Below are positions 1 through 7,742 of a DNA stretch of 41,340 nucleotides, piece after piece (the stretch's first letter is position 1; every line of letters starts with the position of its first letter). The notes beneath the pieces are model-generated. The model was not told the DNA's origin, ran no database searches, and worked only from the letters and a program-made list of their open reading frames with translations. Made by a program: the position numbers and the translations under genes. Source of the DNA: JBMDXK01 sp048594375 (GTDB lineage Bacteria; Pseudomonadota; Alphaproteobacteria; Rhizobiales; Methylopilaceae); assembly GCA_048594375.1 (NCBI GenBank), contig JBMDXK010000014.1:1-41340 (forward strand). Direction: 5' to 3'.

Positions 1-606
1 AGACACATACAGTATAATAGCCAGCCCAATATAAGCAATCCAGCGGTGCTTGTTCAAAAGGCTTGCAATGAAATTTGCAGCCAACCCCATTAGCGCGATG
101 GAAAGGACAAGTCCGAAAACCAGGACATAGGGATGTTCACGGGCAGCTCCGGCAACCGCTAAAACATTATCCAGTGACATGGAGACATCCGCCAGCACAA
201 TCTGCCATGCAGCTTGTGCAAAAGTTTTGCGTGGCGGTGTTTGCACATTCTCGTGTGTAATGCTTTCACCTGTTTTTGCGTCTGCAAGGGTTGCAAGCGC
301 TTCTGCTTCTTCGGAATGGGAAAGTGTCAGTTCCCGCCACATTTTCCAGCAGACCCACAGCAATAAAAGTCCACCTCCCAGTACCAGCCCCTGTACGCTG
401 AGCAAATGCACGGTAATTGATGCAAGGCCAATGCGCAGCACAGTTGCGGCAATGATGCCAATCAGAATAGCTTGTTTGCGCTGTTCTTTGGGAAGTCCGG
501 CGGCTGCAAGGCCAATGACTACGGCATTATCTCCCGCCAGTACCAGATCAACCATCAGCACTTGCAGGAAGGCATAAAAAGCTTCAATGGTGACATGCTC
601 AAACAT
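1..606 (-). CDS. TerC/YjbE-family integral membrane protein, first tandem copy (3' end outside window)
   Basis: The reading frame runs from an ATG at 604-606 leftward without a stop to the window edge, giving 202 codons of an incomplete gene. The protein begins MFEHVTIEAFYAFLQVLMVD and carries the two family signatures, DLVLAGDNAVVIGLAA near the N-terminus and DVSMSLDNVLAVAGAA in the second half. The Asp/Asn residues in these helices are thought to form the metal site of TerC proteins. Several hydrophobic helices are separated by a charged loop with an HSEEAEALATLADAK region. An AAGGA ribosome site lies 8 nt upstream of the ATG. It is closely similar along its length to the next gene upstream (742-1428), so this is a tandem duplicate. 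TerC relatives are linked to manganese export or metal supply to exported enzymes. That role is family knowledge; the substrate here is unknown. Confidence 0.88.
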   Translation of the reverse strand, partial: MFEHVTIEAFYAFLQVLMVDLVLAGDNAVVIGLAAAGLPKEQRKQAILIGIIAATVLRIGLASITVHLLSVQGLVLGGGLLLLWVCWKMWRELTLSHSEEAEALATLADAKTGESITHENVQTPPRKTFAQAAWQIVLADVSMSLDNVLAVAGAAREHPYVLVFGLVLSIALMGLAANFIASLLNKHRWIAYIGLAIILYVS

Positions 607-675
607 AGAATGCGTCCTTTAGAACAGATGTTCTGTTATGCGCCTGCCTTGGGTTAAATTCAAGCCATAGCGGCA

Positions 676-715
676 TAATAAAACGGCGATGGGAAAGCCC
701 ATCGCCGTTTTATTA
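676..715 (-). terminator. Strong hairpin terminator behind the second terC copy
   Basis: A perfect 18-bp inverted repeat (TAATAAAACGGCGATGGG, 4-nt loop AAAG, then its complement at 698-715) lies just past the stop of the 742-1428 gene. It is flanked by A/T runs on both sides and so could work in either direction. It separates the two tandem terC copies, which implies that the left copy has its own promoter in the roughly 70 bp between this hairpin and its ATG. Confidence 0.85.
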
Positions 716-741
716 TTCGGTGTATTCCGTTTTATGCCAAA

Positions 742-1428
742 TTAGGGCGCGGTCACAGTATTGCCTGTTGTTTCAAACAGATAAGGCCATACTTCCATAC
801 CGCCTGTATAGATCATCTGCAATGAAACGTAGAGAATAATTGCAAGACCCACATAGGCAATCCAACGATGGTTGTTGAGCAAGCGTGCAATAAAGGTTGC
901 CGCAATACCCATCAGAGCAATGGAAAGGATCAGACCAAACACCAGAACATAAGGATGGTCGCGGGCGGCACCTGCCACTGCCAGCACGTTATCCAGAGAC
1001 ATGGAAACATCGGCAACAATAATTTGCCATGCAGCTTGTGCAAAGGTTTTGCGCGGTGGGGCTTTTGCATCGGTGATTGGCCCATCCGCAGACGTCATGG
1101 TGCCTTCGACTTCTTCAATCGCATGTTCTTCATGCACATGGGGCGTGCGCAGCTCGCGCCACATTTTCCAGCATACCCACAACAGCAGAATACCACCGGC
1201 CAGAACAAGGCCGACAACGCTCATGAGTTGTACGGTGATGGATGCAAAGCCAATACGCATTATGGTTGCCGCAGCAATACCCAATGCAATCGCTTTGGCG
1301 CGTTGTTCCTTGGGCAAGCCAGCAGCGGCCAGACCAATAACAACAGCGTTGTCACCTGCCAATACAAGGTCAATCATCAAGACCTGCAAAAAGGCAGACA
1401 TCGCTTCAGGAGTAATCCATTCAAGCAT
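742..1428 (-). CDS. TerC/YjbE-family integral membrane protein, second tandem copy
   Basis: A 228-residue polytopic membrane protein. I start it at ATG 1426-1428 rather than the ATG three codons upstream (1435-1437). The GAGG ribosome site sits about 10 nt from the inner ATG but only 1 nt from the outer one, and the tandem paralog aligns from this residue (MLEWITPEAMSAFLQVLM against MFEHVTIEAFYAFLQVLM). It has the signatures DLVLAGDNAVVIGLAAAG and DVSMSLDNVLAVAGAA, about six hydrophobic helices and a His/Glu-rich cytoplasmic-loop-like segment (HVHEEHAIEEVEG) that could bind metal. The family (YjbE-type TerC) is associated with Mn2+ homeostasis; the substrate here is inferred only. It is followed by a strong hairpin terminator, and the upstream gap shared with trpF carries an inverted repeat. 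Confidence 0.88.
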   Translation of the reverse strand: MLEWITPEAMSAFLQVLMIDLVLAGDNAVVIGLAAAGLPKEQRAKAIALGIAAATIMRIGFASITVQLMSVVGLVLAGGILLLWVCWKMWRELRTPHVHEEHAIEEVEGTMTSADGPITDAKAPPRKTFAQAAWQIIVADVSMSLDNVLAVAGAARDHPYVLVFGLILSIALMGIAATFIARLLNNHRWIAYVGLAIILYVSLQMIYTGGMEVWPYLFETTGNTVTAP

Positions 1429-1759
1429 GTTTAACATACCTCGTTATGATACAGGATTCATAAAGCACGATAAAAAATCTTTGCCTTATGAACGGGCTTT
1501 ACGGCTTATTCAAAATATAGAAATTGGCCTGACAGGGGGGTAACATTGTATGTCCCCCTAAAGTTCAGAGCAATATGCAATACGCTAGAAAATGCCATGC
1601 TACAATGCCTAGTCCGACATCGCAGCATTATGAAAATGGCTGCCAGAGGGGCCCGGTCCAGGTGAATCCTTTTAGCAAAACCGCCGTTTAAGCTCAAGCC
1701 CTGTTATTGGCGTCATCTGCCCCATAGACAGAACTGCAAGGCTGTGCCAAAGAGAAGCC
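1429..1759. other. Divergent promoter region between terC and trpF
   Basis: This gap has no convincing gene. It must hold the promoters of the leftward terC and the rightward trpF. The one clear structure is the G/C-capped inverted repeat at 1535-1558. I could not assign a yybP-ykoY manganese riboswitch here, although such switches precede many terC genes, because its conserved core was not recognisable by eye. Confidence 0.5.
1535..1558. promoter_or_regulatory. Inverted repeat, possible operator upstream of terC
   Basis: The sequence has outer arms GGGGG and CCCCC with an inner ACAT-TGT-ATGT dyad. The inner ACATAC-like half-site recalls operators of TetR/AcrR-type repressors, but that likeness is weak. 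It lies 107 bp upstream of the terC start and about 200 bp upstream of trpF. It has no T-run, so a terminator is less likely than a protein-binding site or a leader hairpin. Confidence 0.35.
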
Positions 1760-2407
1760 ATGGAAACACAGGTTAAAATATGCGGGTTACGGACGCCTGA
1801 AACAGTTGCTGCGGCTGTCGATGCCGGTGCGGACTATCTTGGTTTTGTCTTTTTTCCGAAAAGCCCACGGCATGTAGAGATCGCGCAGGCCGCAGCTCTT
1901 GCCGAAGCTGTGCGCGGCAAGGTGAAAATTGTAGCGCTTACAGTGGATGCGGATGACCTACTGCTCGATACCCTTATCGCGGAGCTCATGCCTGATGTGG
2001 TTCAGTTGCATGGCCATGAGACTGTGGAGCGCGTCAAGGAGCTGGCGCAGCGTTTGCCCGTAGCCATCTGGAAGGCATTGCCTGTTTCCACTCAGGAAGA
2101 TGTCGCGGCCGCACATGCCTATCTGCCTGCTGTGGAAAAAGTTCTGTTTGATGCGCGGCCGCCTAAAAACGCAACGCGTCCCGGAGGCAATGCACAAAGT
2201 TTTGATTGGGCTTTGCTGGAGGGGCTTGATCGTGCTATTCCGTTTGTGCTTTCTGGTGGTCTGACCGTGGAGAATGTGGGAAAAGCTGTGCAGCAAACAC
2301 ATGCTGCTTGCGTTGATGTTTCTTCCGGTGTTGAAATAGCCGCAGGACAAAAGGATTCTGCGCTGATTGCAGCCTTTGTCAATGCTGCAAAGAAAAGGAA
2401 CGGATGA
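1760..2407 (+). CDS. trpF: Phosphoribosylanthranilate isomerase
   Basis: TrpF catalyses the Amadori rearrangement of N-(5-phosphoribosyl)anthranilate to CdRP in tryptophan synthesis and is a single-domain TIM barrel. The 215-residue length is normal. The N-terminal KICGLRTPE motif carries the catalytic base Cys8. Asp131 in LFDARPP is the expected general acid. The phosphate-binding loops SGGL (165-168) and DVSSGVE (186-192) are intact. The ATG at 1760 follows AGAGAAG at usual spacing. The stop overlaps the trpB start by 4 bp (ATGA), so the two genes are probably translationally coupled. The trpF-trpB-trpA-accD order is typical of Alphaproteobacteria; trpE, trpD and trpC are not in the window. 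Confidence 0.97.
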   Translation: METQVKICGLRTPETVAAAVDAGADYLGFVFFPKSPRHVEIAQAAALAEAVRGKVKIVALTVDADDLLLDTLIAELMPDVVQLHGHETVERVKELAQRLPVAIWKALPVSTQEDVAAAHAYLPAVEKVLFDARPPKNATRPGGNAQSFDWALLEGLDRAIPFVLSGGLTVENVGKAVQQTHAACVDVSSGVEIAAGQKDSALIAAFVNAAKKRNG

Positions 2408-3624
2408 TGGGTGCCATTTTGGCAAATTCCTTGCGTGCCATGCCTGACAATCGCGGGCATTTTGGCATTTTTGGTGGCCGTTTTGTTGCCGAAACCCTGA
2501 TGCCGCTGATTTTGGAATTGGAGCAGGCTTACAATGCCGCCAAGGACGATGATGCCTTCAAGGCTGAAATGGACGGCTTTTTAAAGCATTATGTAGGGCG
2601 TCCCAGCCCGCTTTATTACGCTGAACGCATGACCCAGCATCTGGGCGGGGCAAAGATTTACTTTAAACGGGAAGAACTCAACCATACCGGCGCGCATAAA
2701 ATCAACAATGTGATTGGCCAATTGCTGCTTGCCAAGCGTATGGGTAAAACCCGCATTATTGCCGAAACGGGTGCCGGTCAGCATGGTGTTGCCACAGCAA
2801 CGGTATGCGCGCGATTCGGCATGGAATGTATTATCTATATGGGTTCGGTGGATGTTGAACGTCAAAAGCCCAATGTTTTCCGCATGGAGCTGCTCGGCGC
2901 AAAAGTTGTGCCGGTAACATCGGGTTCTTCCACGCTTAAAGATGCTATGAACGAAGCTTTGCGTGACTGGGTTACCAATGTGCATGATACGTTTTATTGC
3001 ATTGGCACGTCTGCGGGGCCGCACCCTTATCCGGCTATGGTGCGCGATTTCCAATCCATTATCGGGACGGAAACCCGTCAGCAGATTATGGAGATAGAGG
3101 GTCGCTTGCCTGATTCGTTGATTGCCTGTGTGGGGGGGGGATCAAACGCTATCGGCCTGTTCCACCCATTCTTGGATGAGCCAAGCGTTTCCATTTATGG
3201 CGTTGAAGCATCCGGTGAAGGGCTGGATACAGAGCGTCATGCGGCTTCTTTGAACAAAGGCACGCCGGGCGTTTTGCATGGGAACCGCACCTATTTGCTG
3301 ATGAACAATGATGGTCAGATCACCGAAGCGCACTCGGTTTCTGCTGGCCTTGATTATCCCGGCATCGGGCCTGAGCACGCCTGGCTGAAAGATATTGGCC
3401 GCGTGCAGTATCTTACCTGCACCGACGAAGAAGCATTGGCAGCCTTCCAGCTTACCTGCAAACTGGAAGGTATTCTGCCAGCCCTTGAAAGCGCCCATGC
3501 GCTGGCTAAAATAATTACCCTTGCACCGACATTGCCCAAAGACCATATCATGGTTATGAATCTTTCCGGCCGTGGCGATAAAGATATTTTCACCGTTGCT
3601 AATGTTCTGGGAGACAGCCTGTGA
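2404..3624 (+). CDS. trpB: Tryptophan synthase beta chain
   Basis: TrpB is the PLP enzyme that condenses indole with L-serine and works as an alpha2-beta2 complex with TrpA. The 406-residue protein has the PLP lysine in NHTGAHKINN (Lys99), the substrate loop ETGAGQHG and the phosphate-binding VGGGSNAIG loop. The N-terminal RGHFGIFGGRFVAETLM segment is typical. There are two adjacent ATGs (2404 and 2407); either is possible. The gene overlaps trpF and trpA by 4 bp at each end. An uninterrupted run of nine G (3132-3140) encodes part of the VGGGS loop, so a slippage there would destroy the active site. The frame is intact in this sequence. Confidence 0.98.
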   Translation: MMGAILANSLRAMPDNRGHFGIFGGRFVAETLMPLILELEQAYNAAKDDDAFKAEMDGFLKHYVGRPSPLYYAERMTQHLGGAKIYFKREELNHTGAHKINNVIGQLLLAKRMGKTRIIAETGAGQHGVATATVCARFGMECIIYMGSVDVERQKPNVFRMELLGAKVVPVTSGSSTLKDAMNEALRDWVTNVHDTFYCIGTSAGPHPYPAMVRDFQSIIGTETRQQIMEIEGRLPDSLIACVGGGSNAIGLFHPFLDEPSVSIYGVEASGEGLDTERHAASLNKGTPGVLHGNRTYLLMNNDGQITEAHSVSAGLDYPGIGPEHAWLKDIGRVQYLTCTDEEALAAFQLTCKLEGILPALESAHALAKIITLAPTLPKDHIMVMNLSGRGDKDIFTVANVLGDSL

Positions 3625-4460
3625 GTGATCGTATCGCTGCTACTTTTGCTGCTTGCCGCGCAGAGAATCGCGCTGCATTGGTAACGTTCATCACCGCGGG
3701 CGATCCTGATTTTGATACGGCCTCCGCTCTTCTTGGCAGATTGCCCGAAGCCGGTGCGGATATTATCGAGTTGGGAGTGCCGTTCACGGATCCTATGGCG
3801 GATGGACCTGCCATTCAGGCTGCCGGGCTACGCGCACTGAAAGCGGGGCAAAATCTTGACCGTACGCTGGAAATGGCTGCAAATTTTCGCAAAGCCAATA
3901 CTGCTACCCCAATTATTCTCATGGGCTATTTCAATCCGATCTTTATTTACGGCGTGGAACGCTTTTTGAGAGATGCCAAGACGGCTGGTGTGGATGGTCT
4001 GATTGTGGTGGATCTGCCGCCGGAAGAAGATAATGAATTGTGCTTGCCCGCTTTGCAGGCAGGTCTGCATTTTATCCGGCTTGCAACGCCCACCACGGAT
4101 GACAAGCGTTTGCCTGCGGTACTCGCCAACAGTTCCGGCTTCGTGTATTACGTTTCGGTCAATGGCATTACCGGCTCGGCAATTGCCAACTTTGATGCGC
4201 TGGATCTGGCGGTAAGCCGTATCCAGAAACACACGGCACTGCCAGTAGTGGTTGGGTTCGGGGTGAAAACAGAAGACGATGCCCGTACAATTGCGCGCAA
4301 TGCCGATGGCGTGGTTGTGGGTTCCGCTCTGGTGGAAGAAGTGCGTAAAAGCCTTGATTCCAAAGGAAATGCGACCCCACAAACGGTTGAGGCGGTGGTT
4401 ACACGGGTGCAAGAGTTGGCAAGAGGCGTGCGCACAGCGCGTCCGGCAGCGGCAGAATAA
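3621..4460 (+). CDS. trpA: Tryptophan synthase alpha chain
   Basis: TrpA cleaves indole-3-glycerol phosphate and channels indole to TrpB. The 279-residue protein starts with GTG at 3621, overlapping the trpB TGA by 4 bp, a usual arrangement for coupling the two subunits. The catalytic residues are in place: Glu50 in DIIELGVPFTDP and Asp61 in MADGPAIQ. The C-terminal VGFGVKTEDDA and GVVVGSALVE phosphate-binding loops are present. The stop lies 17 bp before the accD ATG, so accD is probably co-transcribed. Confidence 0.98.
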   Translation: MSDRIAATFAACRAENRAALVTFITAGDPDFDTASALLGRLPEAGADIIELGVPFTDPMADGPAIQAAGLRALKAGQNLDRTLEMAANFRKANTATPIILMGYFNPIFIYGVERFLRDAKTAGVDGLIVVDLPPEEDNELCLPALQAGLHFIRLATPTTDDKRLPAVLANSSGFVYYVSVNGITGSAIANFDALDLAVSRIQKHTALPVVVGFGVKTEDDARTIARNADGVVVGSALVEEVRKSLDSKGNATPQTVEAVVTRVQELARGVRTARPAAAE

Positions 4461-4477
4461 GTGAAGGAGTGTCAGGC

Positions 4478-5347
4478 ATGAACTGGATTGCCAATGTTGT
4501 GCGGCCTAAAATTAAAAGCCTGTTGGGTGCAAAACGGGAAGTACCGGAAAATCTCTGGATTAAATGCCCTGAAACCGGACAGCTCGTTTTTCACAAAGAT
4601 GTAGAAGCCAATCAATGGGTGATTCCTGATTCCGGCTATCACCTGCGCATGGGTGCCATCCAGCGCCTGACCTGTCTGTTCGATGGCGGTGAATGGGAAA
4701 CCATTGCTGTTCCCGATGTTCCTGCTGATCCCTTGAAATTCCGTGACCAGAAACGCTACGCTGACCGTATCCGTGAAGCGCGCGCCAAAACATCCATGAA
4801 TGATGCGGTGCAGGTTGGGGCGGGTATGCTGGATGAACTGCCTGTTGTTATTGCAGTGCAGGATTTTGAATTTATGGGCGGCTCGCTGGGTATGGCAGCC
4901 GGTGAAGCGATTGTTACCGGCCTTGAAGAGGCAGCACGACGCGGCACACCGTTTATCATGGTAGCCGCTTCGGGTGGGGCGCGGATGCAGGAAGGGATTT
5001 TATCCCTGATGCAAATGCCGCGCACAACGGTGGCTATCCAGATGCTGCGCGAAGCCCAAAAGCCTTATATTGTGGTGCTGACCAACCCGACAACCGGCGG
5101 TGTTACAGCATCTTATGCCATGCTGGGTGATGTGCATATCGCCGAACCCGGCGCGCTGATTGGCTTTGCAGGGCCGCGTGTTATCGAACAAACCATCCGT
5201 GAAAAACTGCCCGAAGGTTTCCAGCGCTCGGAATTTTTGAAAGCGCACGGCATGGTAGATATGGTCGTGCATCGTCATGATTTGAAACCAACACTGGCAC
5301 GTCTATGCCGGATGCTTACAAAAGCGCCGCAGAATAAAGCCGTATAA
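4478..5347 (+). CDS. accD: Acetyl-CoA carboxylase carboxyltransferase subunit beta (zinc-finger-less form)
   Basis: AccD forms the carboxyltransferase half of acetyl-CoA carboxylase together with AccA and makes malonyl-CoA for fatty acid synthesis. The frame is open from a GTG at 4469, but I start at ATG 4478, giving 289 residues. AAGGAG (4464-4469) is 8 nt upstream, and MNWIANVVRP matches the usual alphaproteobacterial start. The crotonase-like core is intact (FMGGSLGMAAGEAIVTG, ASGGARMQEGILSLMQ, NPTTGGVTASYAMLGD, GFAGPRVIEQTIREKLP). The N-terminal zinc ribbon has lost three of its four cysteines: CPETG replaces CPxC and VIPDSGYH replaces the usual CPxCGHH. I recall the same pattern from rhizobial AccD, so it is a lineage trait and not decay. 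Confidence 0.97.
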   Translation: MNWIANVVRPKIKSLLGAKREVPENLWIKCPETGQLVFHKDVEANQWVIPDSGYHLRMGAIQRLTCLFDGGEWETIAVPDVPADPLKFRDQKRYADRIREARAKTSMNDAVQVGAGMLDELPVVIAVQDFEFMGGSLGMAAGEAIVTGLEEAARRGTPFIMVAASGGARMQEGILSLMQMPRTTVAIQMLREAQKPYIVVLTNPTTGGVTASYAMLGDVHIAEPGALIGFAGPRVIEQTIREKLPEGFQRSEFLKAHGMVDMVVHRHDLKPTLARLCRMLTKAPQNKAV

Positions 5348-5373
5348 AACGTCTGTAAAAAAATATTTTTTCT

Positions 5374-5405
5374 AAAGGACAGATTTTTCAAAATCTGTCC
5401 TTTTT
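5374..5405 (+). terminator. Hairpin terminator after accD
   Basis: AAAGGACAGATTT (5374-5386), the loop TTCA and its exact complement (5391-5403) form a 13-bp stem that runs into a T tract. It sits between accD and the folC start at 5423, so it likely ends most trp-accD transcripts. folC must then be read by read-through or from its own promoter. Confidence 0.8.
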
Positions 5406-5422
5406 CAGATTGAAGACCTCAC

Positions 5423-6745
5423 ATGAACGAAACCGATGCCGTCCTTGCCCGTTTCCTCAACTTGCATCCCAAGCAGATTGATCTGTCGCTGGACAGGATT
5501 GTGCGTCTGCTGGATGATCTGGGCAATCCGCACCGTGCAGTGCCGCCGGTTATTCATGTTGCAGGAACCAATGGCAAAGGCTCAACCATTGCTTTTTTGC
5601 GGGCTATGCTGGAAGCGCATGGGCTGGCGGTGCATGTCTATACATCGCCGCATCTGGTGAATTTTAACGAGCGTATCCGCCTTGGTCAGCGCGGTGGCGC
5701 GGGGCGTCTGGCGCCTGATAGTGACATTCTGGAAGCGCTCACCCGTATTGAAGCTGTCAATGCGGGGCGTCCGATCACTTTATTTGAAATCACCACGGTG
5801 CTGGGATTTATGCTGTTCGCGCATCATCCGGCGGATGTGTTGTTGCTCGAAGTGGGGCTTGGCGGTCTGCATGATGCCACTAATGTCATTGATGCGCCGC
5901 TGGCTTCGGTGATTACGCCGGTATCCATTGACCATACCGGCTTTCTGGGTGACAAGCTTGCGGGCATTGCACGGGAAAAAGCCGGTATCATCAAGAGGGG
6001 TGTGCCGGTTATTGCTGCCCCGCAGATGGGGGATGCGCGTACGGTTATTGAAGCGACCGCCGAGGGTTTGCGTGCGCCTTTGTTCCTCGGGGGGCAGGAC
6101 TGGCAAGCACGGGAAGAGCGCGGACGGCTGGTGTTTGAAGACAGCGACGGCTTAATGGACTTGCCTTTGCCGCGCCTGTTAGGCCGCCATCAGCATGACA
6201 ATGCCGGTACAGCCATTGCAACCTTACGCGTGTTGAGAAAATGGAATATTACGGCAGCAGAATATGAAAAAGCATTGGGACAAGTGGCATGGCCTGCCCG
6301 GTTGCAAGCCCTGACGCAGGGCGCATTGCTGGCGCATTTGCCGGAAGGCGCGGAAATCTGGCTGGATGGCAGTCATAATGAAGCTGGCGCGAAAGTGCTT
6401 GCGGCTGCCATGGGTGAATGGGAAGAACGTTCTCCCCGCCCATTGGTGATGATTGCGGGTATGCTCAATACGAAAGATTCAGAAGGATTTTTCCGTGCCT
6501 TTGGTGGGTTGGTGCAGCATGTCTATGCCGTTCCTATTCCTAATAACGCCAGCAGCCGCTCACCGGAAGCGATTGCCGCCTATGCCCAACATGCTGGCAT
6601 TGCTGCCAGCGGATATGCTGATCTTGATGCTGCTTTTGCAGCTCTTTGCGGTCAGAAATTTGAAAAACCGCCGCGTATTCTCATCACAGGGTCACTTTAT
6701 CTTGCGGGTGAGGTGCTCAAACGCAACGGCACGCCGCCGCTTTAG
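5423..6745 (+). CDS. folC: Bifunctional dihydrofolate synthase / folylpolyglutamate synthase
   Basis: FolC adds glutamate to dihydropteroate and then to folates, using ATP. The 440-residue protein belongs to the Mur ligase fold. The P-loop HVAGTNGKGS lies at about residues 45-54, followed by TSPHLVNFNERI. The central DVLLLEVGLGGLHDATN and SVITPVSIDHTGFLG motifs hold the Mg2+ and substrate ligands, with the carbamylated-lysine region at AREKAGIIKRG. The C-terminal domain has WLDGSHNEAGA. The start ATG 5423 has only a weak ribosome site (GAAGA). accD-folC is a conserved pair. The stop faces the 6758-7078 gene across 12 bp. Confidence 0.97.
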   Translation: MNETDAVLARFLNLHPKQIDLSLDRIVRLLDDLGNPHRAVPPVIHVAGTNGKGSTIAFLRAMLEAHGLAVHVYTSPHLVNFNERIRLGQRGGAGRLAPDSDILEALTRIEAVNAGRPITLFEITTVLGFMLFAHHPADVLLLEVGLGGLHDATNVIDAPLASVITPVSIDHTGFLGDKLAGIAREKAGIIKRGVPVIAAPQMGDARTVIEATAEGLRAPLFLGGQDWQAREERGRLVFEDSDGLMDLPLPRLLGRHQHDNAGTAIATLRVLRKWNITAAEYEKALGQVAWPARLQALTQGALLAHLPEGAEIWLDGSHNEAGAKVLAAAMGEWEERSPRPLVMIAGMLNTKDSEGFFRAFGGLVQHVYAVPIPNNASSRSPEAIAAYAQHAGIAASGYADLDAAFAALCGQKFEKPPRILITGSLYLAGEVLKRNGTPPL

Positions 6746-6757
6746 CCGTGTAATATT

Positions 6758-7078
6758 TTAGGGACGGGTTTGACTTTCTGAATCAAGCACCTTGTATTCC
6801 GCATCAATCACAATTTCTCTGTTATCAGGTTCAACAGATGAAGATTGCGCGGTGCGCAGTGTTTCAGGATACGCTTTTTTGCGATTCATGCCCCAAAACC
6901 AGCGGGTCAGCAGACCGGCAACAAGTGCAATGGGTACAACCAAAAGCATTAGTCCCGCCATAAAGATAGCCAGAATAATACCTAAAACAACGCCGAGTAT
7001 CGAAAGAATGGCAATCTGCCAGCGCGGAACAGATTGAAAATGAAGACGCGCTGCCCGATTAATATTAAACTGAAACAT
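6758..7078 (-). CDS. Small membrane protein of unknown function
   Basis: A 106-residue protein with a basic N-terminus (about 20 residues), a long hydrophobic stretch at about residues 22-60 that could form one long or two short membrane helices, and a soluble acidic C-terminal tail ending REIVIDAEYKVLDSESQTRP. The IDAEY-V-D tail resembles the ends of small uncharacterised inner-membrane proteins seen near other alphaproteobacterial genes, but I cannot name a family. It converges on folC with 12 bp between stops. AAGGGA lies about 13 nt before the ATG, further than usual. I assign no function. Confidence 0.7.
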   Translation of the reverse strand: MFQFNINRAARLHFQSVPRWQIAILSILGVVLGIILAIFMAGLMLLVVPIALVAGLLTRWFWGMNRKKAYPETLRTAQSSSVEPDNREIVIDAEYKVLDSESQTRP

Positions 7079-7164
7079 CGTGGCGTTTTTTCCCTTGCTT
7101 GTTTGATCGCTACACCATACCGCAATATATATTCAAAAACAGGCGAAAAAAGGTTTTTTATGAA

Positions 7165-7207
7165 TATAGCGTGAGACATATAAAATGATTATATGTCTCA
7201 CGCTATA
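7165..7207. repeat. Perfect 18-bp-arm inverted repeat
   Basis: TATAGCGTGAGACATATA (7165-7182) is repeated as its exact complement at 7190-7207 around a 7-nt spacer. The hairpin is long and AT-containing but lacks a clear T-run on the minus strand. A terminator for the leftward 7350-7742 gene is possible but not typical. It shares the AAAATGAT core with the palindrome 28 bp further on. Confidence 0.7.
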
Positions 7208-7234
7208 GATCTTTATTTTATCGCATAATTTTAA

Positions 7235-7258
7235 CCAATAAAATGATCATTTTATTGG
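7235..7258. repeat. Perfect 24-bp palindrome
   Basis: CCAATAAAATGA (7235-7246) is immediately followed by its exact complement (7247-7258), a spacer-free palindrome. A spacer-free dyad of this size is more typical of a dimeric protein-binding site than of a terminator, since it leaves no loop. No nearby regulator gene is visible. Confidence 0.65.
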
Positions 7259-7349
7259 AGTTCGGCTATTGTTGACACAATAAGCATAGCATTTTTCTTA
7301 AAGAGCGTATTAGCGTTTTGGCAATCCGGGAATGAAGGCCGGTGGCTGG

Positions 7350-7742
7350 TTATGCGCGTGAATGTGGTGAAAGCGTCATAAAGGTTTGCTCGGTAGCCGG
7401 ATCACGGATGGTACCTGCTGTATTTCTGTCCTCAGGAGCTTGTGCTTTGGCACCATTGAGCTTTAACGCTGCAGGTTCAAGAGCATAATCTGATTTTTTG
7501 CCTGCGAGTGTGGTATTATCCGGCTGTGCTTTTAAAAATGTGGGTTTGTATGCAAAGTCTGTTGAAAGAGTTTTTGCTGGTGCATCTGGAATACGGGAGG
7601 ATGCTGCATTCACACGCAGAGGATTAATTTCACCCGATGTTCTTGAGGGGGATGCGCTCGCTATCCTCCCCGCCATATTCTGGTTGGCAAGGGCGTTGGC
7701 AAAACCGTTTTCGGTGACGGGGGAAAAAACGGCTATTTTCAA
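7350..7742 (-). CDS. Small orphan protein with QNMAGR motif; possibly frameshifted start
   Basis: A 130-residue frame rich in Ala, Ser, Thr and Pro with no membrane segment and no domain I recognise. Its only in-frame far-upstream start is TTG (7740-7742), with no ribosome site; an internal ATG lies at the QNM motif. A better-placed ATG at 7756-7758, with AAGAG about 10 nt upstream, is in another frame. Removing one base from the adjacent T6/C5 run (minus strand, 7719-7729) would fuse it to this frame. So the gene is either phase-variable, decayed at its start, affected by a sequencing error, or uses TTG. The segment QNMAGRIASASPSRTS resembles QNMMAGRVAVGSSSRAS in the orphan gene at 27587, suggesting a related leader. 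Function unknown. Confidence 0.5.
   Translation of the reverse strand: MKIAVFSPVTENGFANALANQNMAGRIASASPSRTSGEINPLRVNAASSRIPDAPAKTLSTDFAYKPTFLKAQPDNTTLAGKKSDYALEPAALKLNGAKAQAPEDRNTAGTIRDPATEQTFMTLSPHSRA

Noticed and set aside
622..633. GAAC-N4-GTTC palindrome upstream of the first terC copy
   Set aside because: It matches the Gram-positive LexA pattern, not the alphaproteobacterial direct-repeat box, and terC is not an SOS gene. Probably chance.
868..1434. Long open frame antisense to the second terC copy
   Set aside because: The terC strand carries full family signatures; the antisense product is Cys/His/Asn-rich without any domain and is a coding shadow.
1506..1697. A 63-codon frame in the terC-trpF gap
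   Set aside because: Overlaps the only dyad in the gap, has no ribosome site and its composition is unlike a protein.
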